From NCBI GenBank assembly GCA_037974335.1, contig CM075760.1, forward strand, positions 58,743,812-58,807,811: DNA of 64,000 nt, in the 5' to 3' direction. Below, one piece after another: positions 31,986-43,540 of the stretch. The notes below the pieces were generated by a model. The model had not been told where the DNA came from. It ran no database searches and was given only the letters and a program-made list of their open reading frames with translations. The DNA comes from Prionace glauca. Lineage: Eukaryota; Chordata; Chondrichthyes; Carcharhiniformes; Carcharhinidae. Made by a program: the position numbers and the translations under genes. Every line of letters starts with the position of its first letter. Within the stretch, counting starts at the first letter, position 1.

Positions 31986-32435
31986 ATTTATCTCTTTCTG
32001 ACCTCTGTCTTGACCTCTCTATCTATCAATTTGTCTTGCCAAATTTCACCATTATCGAGTGAGGGTGTACCTTTTAACAGGAGAGGTAGCCTTCAAAAAC
32101 AGTGCAGTGTTTCGGGTAGTGGTGTGTCGTGCTTCTGTCTGTGGAGCATTTGGGGTGAATTAAGACTTCCTGTTCTGTCCCTGCGAGGGAAGTATCACTT
32201 TGGCCAGAGTGCACTGCAGTGATGGATGTTTTACACACCTTAATTCAATTTAGGAGTAGGTTCTGGTAGATTTGTGCTCTGATGATCCACTGGAGGGTTC
32301 AGGTAGGGAGCACAATATTCAAATGCCCTCTATGCTGGAAGGGATCCAGCAAGTTCTCATCTTTTATTGGAACCATGGTGTTCATACAGACGAAAGGATC
32401 GCTGTCATTCGTTTGTCCCCAGATTGATGTGAGGG
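31986..32435. other. no gene recognised
   Basis: No supported feature between the CCATCC repeat and the LINE fragment. Confidence 0.3.
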
Positions 32436-32439
32436 AAAG

Positions 32440-32890
32440 AAAACTCTGTTGGCATTGGTGTTTACTCCTTCATGGGCATCATATGCCCAAGAATGGCTTG
32501 CACACAACAAAGAGGACAAATACAATCCGGTCAATTATGGACTCATGTGACTACTCGCAAACATTGTTGCAGTGATGGAAGGTCGCTTCAACAGCACTTT
32601 CAAAGTGTAATTGCTCAGAAATAACCAGATCAGTGACTGCCAATTTGGATTCAGCCAGGTTCACTCAGCTCGTTATAGCCTTGGTTCAAAAATGGACAAT
32701 AAATCTGAAATTCAAATTTGAAGTGTTAGTGTCTTCATTACTAGGCAGCATTTGATCTAGTGTGGAATCAAGAAGCTCTCTCAAAATTGGAGTCAATGAA
32801 TATCAGGGGAAAACTCTCCGCTCGTTTGGGCCACACTTAGCTCAAAGTCAGATGACTGTTGTGTTTGAAGGTCAGTCTTCCTAATTCAAG
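32440..32890 (+). mobile_element. non-LTR retrotransposon RT fragment (non-CR1)
   Basis: Plus strand carries AAATACAATCCGGTCAATTA, AACCAGATCAGTGACTGCCA (NNQISDCQFGF), TCACTCAGCTCGTTATAGCC, CAGCATTTGATCTAGTGTGG (the catalytic AAFDxVW block) and TCAATGAATATCAGGGGAAA. It matches a shark LINE family I recognise by theme. A later part of the same family lies at 33970-34140. Confidence 0.65.
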
Positions 32891-33249
32891 GAGCTCACAG
32901 TATCAGCGCTTTGTTACGAGAGAAGGCGAGTGTTAAGCTCATTGTGTTCGCACCGGCTCTCCAAACCAGTTCATAAGGTATTGGCCTTCTCATGCCTTTT
33001 CCCCGCACCACAGTACACTGTTTCAAATAATCATGCAATGGCATCTTGAAGGCTTCGATTGAACCTGTCTTCCCCACATTTTCAGCCATGTAGTCCAGAC
33101 CAAAAAACATTAATGTGTGTGAAAAATATTTCCTTCCTTTGCAAATCATTTTAGTCTTCTCTTTCGTTCTTGATAGTTTTATGTGGGACCAGCATCTATT
33201 TTGTACTCTTCTCGGGCCCCTCATGATTTTGTACATCTCCGTCAACTAT

Positions 33250-33960
33250 TAATGTACAAATTTTAAAAAAGTTTAAAAATCCTCAGGACTTTCTTTTTTT
33301 TACCTATCAGGAGCATTTCATGTCTCCTTTGCTCGCTTCATTTAAGTTTGGGCTGGCACATTCTAGATGCCTTCATGTCTTCCATTGTTTTGTGCTCCTG
33401 ATGTCTACCACATGCCTCCCTTTTACTCGGATTGCAGTGTGGTATATTCTTCCATCTACAGGGTTCACTCTATTCTTTTGGAACATGTTAATCATGCAAT
33501 CTTCCTGTTTCCACTATGAACAAATCAACAAGAGGATGTAAAGCATACTTGGTGCTTTGGAAAACCAGCGAGGGATAGTATGCTGACCACTCTCCTGCGA
33601 CGATAAGTGGTGAGTCTGGTTTGTCTGAACTTGAAGTAAATGCACAATAGCTAAGATTGCTGTCGACACAGGCAATAACGTAATACACTGTGCAGACAAG
33701 GAAGAAAAAAGCTGAGGGGCTTCATAACATGAAAAGACAGTGATAGATGAGCTATTACTTTTGAAATCGCTCAATTCGTAAGGGGCACCTTGTGTTTGAA
33801 AGGACGGGAGCACACTGGGTTTGCACAGCGAATCAATCATGGCACAACGGTATTGAATGATTGGTAACTCTCCTCTGTTAACTGAACAACCACAATCCGA
33901 TGACGAGTGTATTTCCAACAACAAAGTTTTTGACACCAACACGAAAAGTAATCCATCCAT
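33250..33960. other. no supported gene
   Basis: A 152-codon minus-strand frame exists (33514-33972) but shows no convincing domain. This stretch separates two parts of one LINE family and may be an insertion. Confidence 0.3.
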
Positions 33961-33969
33961 ATACATCAG

Positions 33970-34140
33970 CATTCATTGCCTCCACATTAGACTCACAGTG
34001 GCTGCAGTGTGCAGCATCTGCAATTTTCACTGCAGCCATCTGAAAAAGTCCCCATGGACAGCACCATTCAACTTTGTGTCTTCTGTATTTTCGAAGGACA
34101 AGAGTAGCAGATGTATGGGACTATATCGCCCTGAAAAGTG
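33970..34140 (+). mobile_element. 3' part of the LINE family at 32440
   Basis: CTCACAGTGGCTGCAGTGTG, CACTGCAGCCATCTG, GACAGCACCATTCAACTTTG and AAGGACAAGAGTAGCAGATG correspond to the C-terminal coding end of the same shark LINE family, in the same orientation. Confidence 0.6.
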
Positions 34141-34329
34141 TGAGATAATAGAATTTGAATTGAGCATTTTTACAACGAAGTACAAAATGTATGGTAGGAT
34201 ACGAGGAAGTTCAACGGAACAAAGGAACCTTGACGTGGTTATTCACAGAACTCTGAAAGCAGGGCATTTTCGTAGTGCGGTGTAAAAGTATGGAGCACTT
34301 ACCATTATCACTTGTGCCATAGATTACCA

Positions 34330-34963
34330 AAGCGGAGAAGTCATGTTGGAGTTGTATAGAAAATTAGTGAGGCCACAACTATCGTGCCATATGCAATTCC
34401 GGTCGCTACTTTATTGGAGGAAGGTGATTGCACGAGGTGGATGTACTGGCAAAGAATATACTGGCTCTGGAGAGGGTGCAGAGGAGATTCACTGGGTTGA
34501 TTGCGGAGTTGAGAGGTTTGGCTTATGAAGAGAGACTGGGCTATACTTACTGGAATTCAGAAGAATGAGAGGTGATCTTATCGAAACATATAAGAATATG
34601 AAGAGAATAGATATTATGGAAGCAGGGAAATTGTTTCCACTGGCGGATGAAACTAGAACTATGGGGCATAGCCTCAAAATAAGGTGAAGCAGACGAAGGA
34701 CTGTGTTGAGGAGGAACTTCTCACACAAAAATTTGAGAATCTGCAGAATTCCTGCCCAGTGAAGCAGTTGAGGCCACCTCATTGAAAGTTTTTAAGACAA
34801 GAATAGACACATTTTAGGAAGGTAAAGGAATTAAGGGTTGTGGTGAGCGAGCGGGTAAGTGGAGTTGAGTCTTTGAAAAGATCAGCCATGATCTTATTGA
34901 ATGGCGGAGCAGGCTCAATGGTCCAGGTGGCCTACCCCTGCTCCTTGTTCTCATGTTCTTATG
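34330..34963 (+). mobile_element. CR1-clade LINE 3' fragment, old
   Basis: TTGGAGTTGTATAGAAAATTAG, GGTGCAGAGGAGATTCACTG, AGAAGAATGAGAGGTGATCT and the 3' end AATGGCGGAGCAGGCTCAAT ... TTCTCATGTTCTTATG. About 10-15% diverged from the young copies by eye. Confidence 0.8.
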
Positions 34964-34964
34964 C

Positions 34965-35320
34965 AGAGGAGATTCACGAGGATGCTGCCTGGCATGGAAC
35001 ATCAATGATATGAAAAGAGATTGGATAGGCTTGGTTTGTTTTCGTTGGAACAGAAATGACTGAGGTGTAATCTGATCGTGTTGTCCAACATTATGTGACA
35101 GATGGACAAAGTGGAGAAGGAAGAGTTCTTCCCCTGAGTTGAATGGTCAATCACAGGGTACAAGGTTCAAGGTGAGGGGAGGGAGAGTTGTGAGTAATAA
35201 CTTTTTTTAACCCAGAAGGTAGTGACGGTCTGGAATAACCTGCATGGGAGGTTGGGAGAAGCGATTTGTTCCACATACTTTAAAAAGTATCTGGTTGAAC
35301 ACTTGATACGTCAGTGCTAC
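34965..35320 (+). mobile_element. CR1-like LINE 3' fragment, other subfamily
   Basis: GCAGAGGAGATTCACGAGGAT, GCCTGGCATGGAACATC, TGGTTTGTTTTCGTTGG and TGGAATAACCTGCATGG follow the CR1 order ERVQRRF ... PGME ... LFSLE ... WN-LP. It abuts the previous fragment. Confidence 0.65.
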
Positions 35321-35649
35321 GGGCCAAGTGCTGACAGATGGGGTTAGATGTGATTTTAACTGTTTATCGCGTGCAGGTGCAAACACATTTGGCCAAAGTG
35401 CTCCTGCGCTGTATGATTCTATCGTTCTACACCTCTCTCTTTTTTGTCTCCTTACTGTCCCCTTTCTCCCATTCCTTCAAATCAGGCAGAAATTTGAAAT
35501 GGAAAAAAGATAGAGATCTACAAACAAAATCTTCGAAACCTGTATAAAATGTTCGTCCTCCCCGACCCTCATCTCCTGTCCCATTCTCAGCGTCCAGAAG
35601 CTACTCAACTCCCTCTCTCAGTTTGGGATGGGGCTGCAGATTCCTTCCT

Positions 35650-36045
35650 GACAACTGCAGACTGGGTTTTTGCGACTCATGCACAAGGACCCCCAGGTCC
35701 CTCTGCACTGTAGCATGCTGCAGCTTTTCGCCTTTTAGATAGTACTCCCTCCTACTATTATTTCTGCCAAAGTGGATAACCTCACACTTGCGAACATTAT
35801 ACTCCATCTGCTACGTCCTCGCCCAATCGCTCACCCTATCCAGCTCCCTCTGCAGACTTTCCACACCCTCCACGCAACTTGCTTTTCCACTCATCTTCGT
35901 GTCATCAGCAAATTTCGTCACCCTACACTCAGCCCCCTAGTCCAGATCATCCATATAAATGTAAATAGCTGAGGCCCCAGCACCGATCCCTGGGGCACTC
36001 CACTAGTCACCAATCGCCAATCCGAATAGCACCCAGAATATCAGC
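35650..36045 (-). mobile_element. CR1-clade LINE fragment (RT core)
   Basis: The minus strand encodes MEYNVRKCEVIHFGRNNSRR, LKGEKLQHATVQRDLGVLVH and, toward 36040, the complement of [11 protein letters not shown] and a FADD-type region. Opposite orientation to its neighbours. Confidence 0.75.
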
Positions 36046-36069
36046 CATTGATACCATTTCATACAGACT

Positions 36070-36425
36070 CATAAAATTCTAACAGGGTGACAACAGATGT
36101 TTCCGATGGTGAGAGTGTCCTGAACCAGGGGTAACAGTCTGAGGAAACAGGGTAAACAGGGTTAAGACAGGGGTGTGGAGCCAATTCTTCAACAAACATT
36201 TGTGAGATTGTGAAATTCATTACTGCAGGAAACACATGATGTCAAAATGTGATTAAAAAGGCGACTAGATATAGCATTTGGGCTGCATGGGATGGAAATT
36301 TTTGGGAAGAAAGCAGCATTAGGCTATTCAGTTGGATGATCAGCCATGATTGTGATTAATAGCGGAGCAGGCTCGAAGGGCCAAATGGCCTCCTCCTGTT
36401 ACTATCTTCTTTGATTCTATTTTAA
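36070..36425 (+). mobile_element. CR1-like LINE 3' end, other subfamily
   Basis: TAAAATTCTAACAGGGTGAC, GGATGATCAGCCATGATTG, GCGGAGCAGGCTCGAAGGGC and the tail TTCTTTGATTCTAT, a known CR1-type 3' end. Confidence 0.7.
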
Positions 36426-36429
36426 ACAG

Positions 36430-37245
36430 TAGGAGAGAGGGGCAGAATAGCTATGGGGGAAGTGAGCGAGAAATGTTTGAAGAGAGATGGATAAATACGG
36501 GGAAAAAGCTGGACTGCGAGTTAAGAATGGAAAGAGGTTGGATGGGACAGAAACCTGGAGATCGGGGAAGAAAACTGCAAAGGGTGAAAGGAATAAGATG
36601 GCAAGAGTCAGATTAGGAAAGAAATAGGGGAGATGTAGAGACAGGGAGACACGAATGGAAAGAGAGACAACCAGAACAAGGAATCTGGAAACTAGAACCA
36701 GGACAAACTGGGGGGAAATAACAGATTGAGGAAGAGAACGAACAATCCTGAAGTGACATCAAAATCAATCAGCTGACCCGTCTAAAGAAGTATTCAATCT
36801 GCTGTGGTCTTTTACAACTGTGTGTAGGAACAGATGGCAGATTGTATTGCCAATCTCTGACATACTTCTGTCCATTTCGGGTCTAATTAGAAAACCCGCC
36901 CTGTGTCAGCTAATCCTGTAACACAGATCAGATGAGAAATCCAACCTCTCAGTAATATTTGTCTAATCAGAATTTGCAGATGTGCTCCATCAAATTGATA
37001 GAAGTGTAATTCACAGATTTCTGATCCCCTGCCCCGATTAACCAGGAATGGTGTATTGGATGTTACCAGTCTGCAGTTCAGTCTTGAACTGAACTCCTCG
37101 AACAACAGCACCACACAGGAAACTCCTGCCCGTTAGATTGATGCTGAAATCTTCTCCTTATTGTCGGTTCAGAGATGGAGAAATATTCAGATTTGTTGTC
37201 ACTAATTTTCAGGTTCTTATCCCTTGTTTTTTTTTTCTCTGACAG
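36430..37245. other. no gene; no first exon found for pseudogene C
   Basis: 36430-36760 is purine-rich. I looked for a YYPxxAxxGVPG-type first exon with a GTAAG donor upstream of 37246 and did not find one. Confidence 0.4.
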
Positions 37246-38123
37246 TTAATTTACTGGGAATTGTGATCCTGAGTCGGGGAAAGTGTGGCCTCTCCACCTG
37301 CACAACTCGCTACCTCGTGGCCATGGCAGTGGTGGATCTACTGTTCATCATCATAAACCCCATTCTCAACTACATAAATAATTATTATTTCCCCCTGAAT
37401 TTCCTGTCCCTCACATCAGTATGTCGGGTTAAAGCTGTCCTGGAGACTGCAGCTACAGACTGTTCTGTCTGGTTCACCGTCACTTTCTCCTTTGATCGAT
37501 TTGTGGCCATTCGCTGCCAAAAAATGAAAGCTAAATATTGCACTGGCAAAACTGCAGCTGTGGTTCTGGCAACAACTGGCATCCTGCTCTTAGTGAAAAA
37601 CATTCCCGTCTACTTTGTATTTGAACCTCAGCTGATAATCGACAATGCCAAGTGGGGCTGTACTCCCAAGCCAAGCGTTTGGACTGATCCTGGGTGGATT
37701 GGTTTTAACTGATTTAATCAGGTTTTAACCCCACTACTCCCGTTCAGTTTAATCCTGTTGATTAATGCTCTAACAGTCAGTCACATTTTAGTGACCAGTC
37801 GAGTGCGGAAGAGTCTGAGGGCTCAAAGTAAAGGAAATAATCGCAGAGACCCTGAAATGGAAAACAGAAGGAAGTCAATGATTTTACTCTTTAGCGTATC
37901 CGGAGCTTTCATTCTGCTCTGGTCGGTTTATGTTGTGAAATTTTTCTATGTAGATGTAAGAAGATTAATGTATCTCACTATTCCTGAATATACATTCCAA
38001 ATAGTCTGATTTATCCTGCGGGATTTAAATTGCTGCACAAACACATTTATTTATGCAGTGACTCAATCCAAATTCAGGGAGCAGATCAGAATCGCAGTGA
38101 AATATCCGGTTATAGCAATTAAT
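37246..38123 (+). pseudogene. GPR139-like pseudogene C (exon 2 only)
   Basis: Exon 2 starts after a TTTTTCTCTGACAG acceptor with VNLLGIVILSRGKCGLSTC, then AMAVVDLLFIIINPILN, FSFDRFVAIRC and FLLxxNALTVSHILVTS-type TM5/ICL3. Two in-frame TGA codons (37710-37712 before TM5; 38007-38009 before TM7) interrupt an otherwise collinear frame. TM7 CCTNTFIYAVTQSKFRE is still readable, and one surplus A near 38100 shifts the C-terminus. No first exon was found. The acceptor site and most residues are preserved, so loss is fairly recent. Closest to gene A and gene D by TM7 motif (NTFIY). Confidence 0.87.
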
Positions 38124-38169
38124 AATTTAATAAAGAGACAAAACTGAGCGACATCCAGTAAGCCTGGGG

Positions 38170-38500
38170 TGATTAACTGACCTCCTCAGGCAATAATAGG
38201 GGTCAACAACTGAACACCTCAATCAAAGGCTCGATTTCTAACAACTGCTACAGCCAATCAGAGACGGGAATTGCTAAACGACAACCTCAGCCAATAAGAG
38301 GGTGGATCGCCAAATGACTGCTTTGGCCAGTTAGGGACTAGTTGGCAAAACGGCCACCTCAGCCAATCAGAGGCTAATTCCCTAACTGCCCTCGTCAGCC
38401 AGTAAGAAGCTGGATTGCAGAGTGACTACCCCAGCCAATCAGAGGCGATTGCTAAACGACTGGATCAGCCGAACAAATATCTGATTGCTAAACCAGTTTA
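38170..38500 (+). repeat. degenerate 34-38 bp minisatellite with CCAAT-box cores
   Basis: About nine units with the pattern CCTCAGCCAATCAGAGGCT ... ATTGCTAAACGAC. Several contain CCAATCAGAG, whose complement CTCTGATTGG is the NF-Y (Y-box) consensus. It begins just past the end of pseudogene C. Confidence 0.75.
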
Positions 38501-39185
38501 AAGTCCAACAGTTTTATTTGGAATCACGAACATTCGGAGCGCTACTCCTTCATCAGTTGAGTTAATCTGGTTGTTTCATTGGGTTGGCTTCAAGGGTCCT
38601 CAATGAACTTCCAGAGCCTCATTCAACTAATGGTTTCCTCTGTGTCTGCCACAAAACCAGTGGGTCCATTCTGGTGATGGGACAGAAATTGGGCCTTCGA
38701 CTGAGAACTTCGATTCCATCTGGTTGAAGGGTGTAGTCCGATAAGTTGGCAACAGACTTCCCTGTAGTGGTATTGTTTTCTACTGTGGTACCGGGGAGGC
38801 TTGGTTGCTGCTGGTGGTGATGCCGAGTTTGTCAGGTTTCCTCTTCTTGTTGTTCATGTAGGTGGCGTACTTCCGCTGTCTTTTCTGCTTGGTGGTCTCT
38901 ACTTTCTGATCTGCTGTGTCCTGAGCGCAAGTTCAGAATATTGCCTCTTATCTTAGTTTCCACGTTGTGGCATCCGCTGTAGAGCTAGTGTGAGAGAGAT
39001 GCAACGGCAACATCTCTCGACACAATCTGTATAGTAGGCCGTGTTGACTGAGTTCATGATCTGTATCCTTTCAGGACCTTGTTTGCTTTCTTGCATTTTG
39101 TAGGAATATGATGTCTGTGTCGATGTAAATGATATAATTGAAGATCCTCTCCACTTTGAAGCGACGGTTTGTGCTATTGGTGATA
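38490..39185 (-). mobile_element. Penelope-like element fragment
   Basis: The low-coordinate end matches the complement of the terminal region of 39190-39330 (AAAGTCCAACAGTTTTATTT, CGGAGCGCTACTCCTTCATCAG). The rest (38600-39185) is not protein-like in any clean frame. Orientation minus. It adjoins a second, better-preserved copy. Confidence 0.5.
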
Positions 39186-39189
39186 TCCG

Positions 39190-40620
39190 TGAAGTAGAAG
39201 TGCCGACATTGGACTGGAGTCACCACAGAAAGAAGTCTCACAACACCAACTTAAAGTCCAACAGCTGTATTTGGTAACACGAACTTTTGGAGCACTGCTC
39301 CTTCATCAGGTGAATGGAGAGTTCACAAACAGGGCCTATATAGTTCGACAGAATTGCAGGTAATCAAGTCTTTACAGTTACAGATAATCACAGGTTAAAG
39401 AGGTATGCATTACCTCAAACCATGACAATTAGTAAAATTTTGCAAGCTCAGGCCAAATGTTGGGGTTTAAATGTAATGTGACATGAACCCAAGATCTGGG
39501 TTGAAACCATCCTCACACATGTGGAACTTGGCTATCTGTCTCTGCTCAGTGATTTGGTGTTGTCATGTGTCTTGAAAGGTGCCTTGGGGAACGGTGACCC
39601 AATGGTCAGCGGCTGAATGCCTCTGACTGCTGACCTGTTCTGAGACAGGAAGGGGACACTCCTGCCTGGTGATTGTCCTGTGGTATCTATTTATACAATG
39701 TCGTAGCGTCTGCATTGTTTCACTAATGTACCACACCTCGGGACATCCTTTCCTGCAGTGTATATGGTAGACCACATTGACCGAGTCACATGAGTATGTA
39801 TCGTGTGCCTGCTGGATAGTGTCCTCATTTGTGATGGTGATATCCATGTCGATGACCCAGCACGTCCTACAGAGGTTGTATCTGATGTCCAGATCGCTAT
39901 TTTCCTGACGTCTGGGTCGTTTGCTGCAACAATTGTCTATTTGAGGTTGTGTGGTTGTCTGAAGGCAGGTATTGGGGGCATGGGGAGGCCTTGACCAGAT
40001 GTTCGTCTTCATCCATGACACGTTGAAAGCTCCGAAGAAGATCTCATAGCTTTTCTGCTTTGGGAAAGTACTGGATGATGAAGGATAATGTGTCTGTCAT
40101 GTACTGTGTTTAAATTCTGAGGAGGTCGATGCAATGCTGATTGGGGAAAATGTCAGCAGTCAAGCCCGCTCATCTTCCGATCTTTGGGTCAGTGTCCTGC
40201 AAAGGTGGCCTTCAAGACACACGGCAATGCATAATCACCGGGCAGAAACTGATAGCCAAGTTCTACACGAGGACGGCCTCAACGTTGAGTTCTTGCTACA
40301 CTGCATATCGTTCTCAGTATTTGGCCTGTGCTTGTGAAATCTTGCTAACTATCCTGCCTTGAGACAATTCATACATCTTTAACCTGTGAGTCATCCTCTC
40401 AACAATTGCATTTTCTGTAGCTCTAAAGAGTTAATTACCTGTAGAGACTCGCATTCCAACTACTTACTTGCATTTGCATCTGTGTGTGTTTTTAGTATAT
40501 ATATGCTGCGGTTGTAAGTCCAGTTCTCCACTCACCTGAGGATGGAGCAACGCTCCAAAAGTTTGTGATTCCTAAATAACCCTTTTGGACATTAACCAGG
40601 TGTTGTGAGATTTCTTATTG
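39190..40620 (-). mobile_element. Penelope-like element with GIY-YIG remnant and inverted ends
   Basis: Terminal regions in opposite orientation: 39190-39540 (minus sense) and 40320-40620 (plus sense) share CTGTTGGACTTTAA-type, GGTGTTGTGAGA and ACCTGATGA/ACCTGAGGA blocks. Between them a minus-strand frame (39563-40021) encodes a GIY-YIG-like domain: SVNVVYHIHCRKGCPEVWYI, SETMQTLRHCINRYH and a final ADHWVTVP. GIY-YIG nucleases fused to reverse transcriptase are the hallmark of Penelope-like elements. No RT was recognised here, so the element is internally reduced. Both ends carry hammerhead-like cores. Confidence 0.7.
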
Positions 40621-40989
40621 TCTCTTAGCATCATTCCCTTTGCCAAATAATAAAAAACAAACTCCAGCCTTCCCTCTTATCACAAGACCATTTGTTCTTT
40701 CTTCCTCTCCCTCTGTCTTTTCCCTGACTCTGCACTGGTTAGAAAAAACCTAAACACCTGAATTCTTCGGAATAAAAGACCACCGAAATGAAACATGCTC
40801 TCCATTTCCCTCAGTTTCACAAAATGTTCTGTTCTGAGATGGCATTTGTAATATGTGCGATGTCTTGTCTTTGGATAAAGGTTGATCAGTATTCCCGTTC
40901 TGAACCACACCTGCCTTAATAACATAGGGAATATCATAGAATCCTTCAGTGAAGATGGAGGCGATTCTCGTCTGCACTGAACACAAACC

Positions 40990-41235
40990 AACCCATGCCC
41001 TATCTCCGTAACCCCACGCATTTACCCTCGCTAATCCCCCTGACAATAAGGGGCAACTTTGCATGACCTATCCACCTAACCCGCACATCTTTGGAATTTG
41101 GGAGGAAATCGTAACAGCCGGGGGAAGCCCACCCAGACGCGGAAAGAACATGTCGTCTCTGAACAGATGGTCACCCAAGCCAGGAATCGAGCCCAGGTCC
41201 CTGGTGCTGTGAGACATCACACCAAACCACTGGTT
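40990..41235 (-). mobile_element. V-SINE (HE1-like), minus strand
   Basis: Plus strand shows the complement of the SINE: CCCACGCATTTACCCTCGC, GCAACTTTGCATGACC, ACCCGCACATCTTTGG, CCCACCCAGACGCGG and CCAGGAATCGAGCCCAGG (B-box region). Confidence 0.8.
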
Positions 41236-41344
41236 AGGTGAGGTTAATAAGTAAAGGAAACCTATTTTAAATAATAATAATAATACACCAGATGTGTCAC
41301 CATTTTCCATGAGAAAGCAAACACAATGTGAATGACTATTTTTA

Positions 41345-41400
41345 TTTTCATTCATTCATGGACGTGATGTCGCTGGCTGGGCCACCATCTGTAGCTTGTG
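41345..41400 (-). mobile_element. LINE 3' end fragment
   Basis: TTCATTCATGGACGTGATGTC and GCTGGCTGGGCCACCATCTG are the complement of the AATGCTGGCCAGCCAGCGAC-type end of the non-CR1 LINE/SINE partners. Short. Confidence 0.5.
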
Positions 41401-41918
41401 TCGAGTTACCAATCAACTCAATGGCTTGCTTAACCCTTTTACAGGATAGTTATGAAATAAGCATAGTGGTGAGGATTTGGAGTGATGTGTAGGCCAGAAT
41501 AGGAAAGGGCGGCGGATTCCCCAGTCCATTCAACTTCACTTCACAACAAAACTTCCGCAGCACTGGAGAACAGTAGACTGCAATGTTACAATTCTGGATC
41601 AGAATCTGAGATCAATAGGCTACCATCTTCCAATACTGGATAAAAAACCTGAGAACAATAGACAGCAATGCCTCAGATTCTGAGAGCAATAGATTGTAAC
41701 GTTCCTTCAGTTCGAGTTCTACCATCTGCTGTAGTGGGATTCAACCCAATGATCCACCAGACATGGGGTGAGTTTTTCAATTAATTGTCTAATGATAATA
41801 CCACTAGGACATTTCCTCCCTAACTTATGTTGAGGTTATTGGAATATATATTTGGTTTGGATGGAGACGACGAGTTTAGTTTATTTAGTAATGTCACAAG
41901 TCTGCTTATATCAACACG
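41401..41918. other. no gene; weak short-period repeat
   Basis: 41560-41705 contains several loose repeats of GAATCTGAGA(T/G)CAATAG; otherwise nothing recognised. Confidence 0.3.
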
Positions 41919-41919
41919 T

Positions 41920-42157
41920 GGAAATCCAAGTGTCGCCACACTCTGGCGCCTGTTCGGGCAAAACTGATGGCGAATTTAGCATGGCAAATGCACCCTAACG
42001 AGCAGGTCTTTTGGACTGTGGGAGGAAACTGGAACACCTGGAGGAAACCCATGATGACACAGGGGAGGACACACAAACTCCACACAGTGAACAAAGCCAG
42101 CACTCAAAATCTGGTCCCTGGCACTGTGAGGCAACACTATTAACTACTGTGCCACCA
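41920..42157 (-). mobile_element. V-SINE (HE1-like), minus strand
   Basis: Plus strand: TTTTGGACTGTGGGAGGAAAC, ACACCTGGAGGAAACCCA, CACAAACTCCACACAG, TCTGGTCCCTGGCACTGTGAGG, ACTACTGTGCCACC. Head and core are both present. Confidence 0.8.
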
Positions 42158-42179
42158 CAATGCAGCCGCTAGTGACTTT

Positions 42180-43195
42180 GCTGTCTATGCTTCAAGTGGC
42201 AAGAGCAATCCAGTTAATTGCAGGCCATGATCCCTACATCAACGGTAGGAAAGTTATTGAAGAGGATTCTTCAAGAAGGATCTGTTCCCATTTGGAAGTA
42301 AGTGGACGTATTAGTGAGAGGCAACATGGTTTTGTGAAGGGGAGATCGTGACTCACTAACTTGATCGAGTGTTTTTGAGGAAGATGATTAACGAGGAGAA
42401 GGTAGTGGATGTTATCTACATGGATTTCAGTAAGGTCTTTGACAAGATCCCTCTTAACAGACTAATGCAGAACATGAAATCACATGGGATCAGAGGTGAG
42501 CTGGCAAGGTCGGTACCAAACTGGCTTGGTCAAAGAAGACAGAGTGTAGCAGTGGGAGGTTGTCTTTTTCTGAATGATGGTTATGACAAGTGGCATTCCT
42601 CAGGATCAGAGCTGAGAACTTTCCTTTTTGCAACATTGTGTATGACACAACGGTTGCAAGTTTGTGGATGATACAAAAGTTGATGGATTTGCAGATAGCG
42701 GTGAGGACCATAAGAGAATGCAGCAAGATATGGATCGATTGGAGACTTGGGCGGAGAGGTGGAAAAACGTAATTTGACCTCACTGGAATGGCAGAGGTTG
42801 AGGGGTGAACTGATAGATGTCTACACGATTGTGAGAGGGGTGGACAGAGTGGGTAGTCAGAAGCTTTTTTTTCTCAGAGTGGAAGAATCATTTACTCGGT
42901 GGCACAAGTTCAAGGTGCGACGGTCAAGGTTTAAAGGAGATTACGAGGCAGATTTTTTTTCTACAAAAATGGTGGTGGGTGCCTGTAACTCATTGCCGGG
43001 GGAAGGAGTGGAAGCGGATACGGTAGTGACTTTTAAGAGGCGTCTTGACAAGTGCATGAATAGGATGGGAACGGAGGAATATGGACCCTGGAAGGGGAAA
43101 GATTTTAGTTCAGTTGACGCAGCATGGTCAGTGCAGGCTTCGAGGGCCAAACGGGCCTGTTTCTGTGCTGTAATTTTCTTTGTTCTTACTCTAAC
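42180..43195 (+). mobile_element. CR1-clade LINE, internally deleted, old
   Basis: RT blocks in mixed frames: CAACATGGTTTTGTGAAGGG (QHGFVKGRS), DVIYMDFSKVFDKIPLNRL, SHGIRGELARSVPNWLGQRRQ and WHSSGSELRTFLF. A sudden jump near 42760 leads to LEWQRLRGELIDVYTIVRG and the 3' end GAGGGCCAAACGGGCCTGTTTC ... TTTCTTTGTTCTT. The FADD-to-LEYC part is deleted. Same subfamily type as 22955-25073, with a recognisable 3' tail. Confidence 0.8.
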
Positions 43196-43454
43196 ACCTG
43201 AAAAAAAAATGATGAATAATTTTAGCGTTTAATCAATCAAGTCACAAAGTTATTGGAGGCAATGAATGGCAAAAAGTTCAATGATGTATATTATCCTTAC
43301 GGTAATATTTACGGGCATATCCTGATATAATAGAATGGGTTTATGTTAATGCTAAAGTAAATTATCTCGAAACCAATGATATGTGTGCATTGAGAGGCAC
43401 GTTCAGATCTCCACACTTAAACCTTTACATTGATCTTAAAAGAAAACATATACT

Positions 43455-43540
43455 ATGATCATTCCAATGCGGGTAGGATGGTCTGTCGGAGACTCGGTGC
43501 AGACTCAATGGGCCATATGGCCTCCTTCTGCATAGTCATA
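43455..43540 (+). mobile_element. V-SINE tail fragment
   Basis: CGGTGCAGACTCAATGGGCC and ATATGGCCTCCTTCTGCAT match the SINE 3' end. It is followed directly by a minus-strand SINE. Confidence 0.65.

Noticed and set aside
31709-32062. Gly/Trp-rich and Ser/Pro/His-rich ORFs on opposite strands
   Set aside because: Translation of a CCATCC-type 31-bp tandem repeat.
32895-33245. 116-codon minus-strand ORF beginning MTEMYKIMRG, faintly like a LINE polymerase tail
   Set aside because: Only the first dozen residues resemble a CR1 tail and the rest shows no expected motif, so I did not list it as an element.
33514-33972. 152-codon minus-strand frame with hydrophobic stretch and a Cys-rich region; a possible V or membrane protein
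   Set aside because: No V-domain Cys/Trp spacing, no splice sites or RSS, and other frames look equally plausible.
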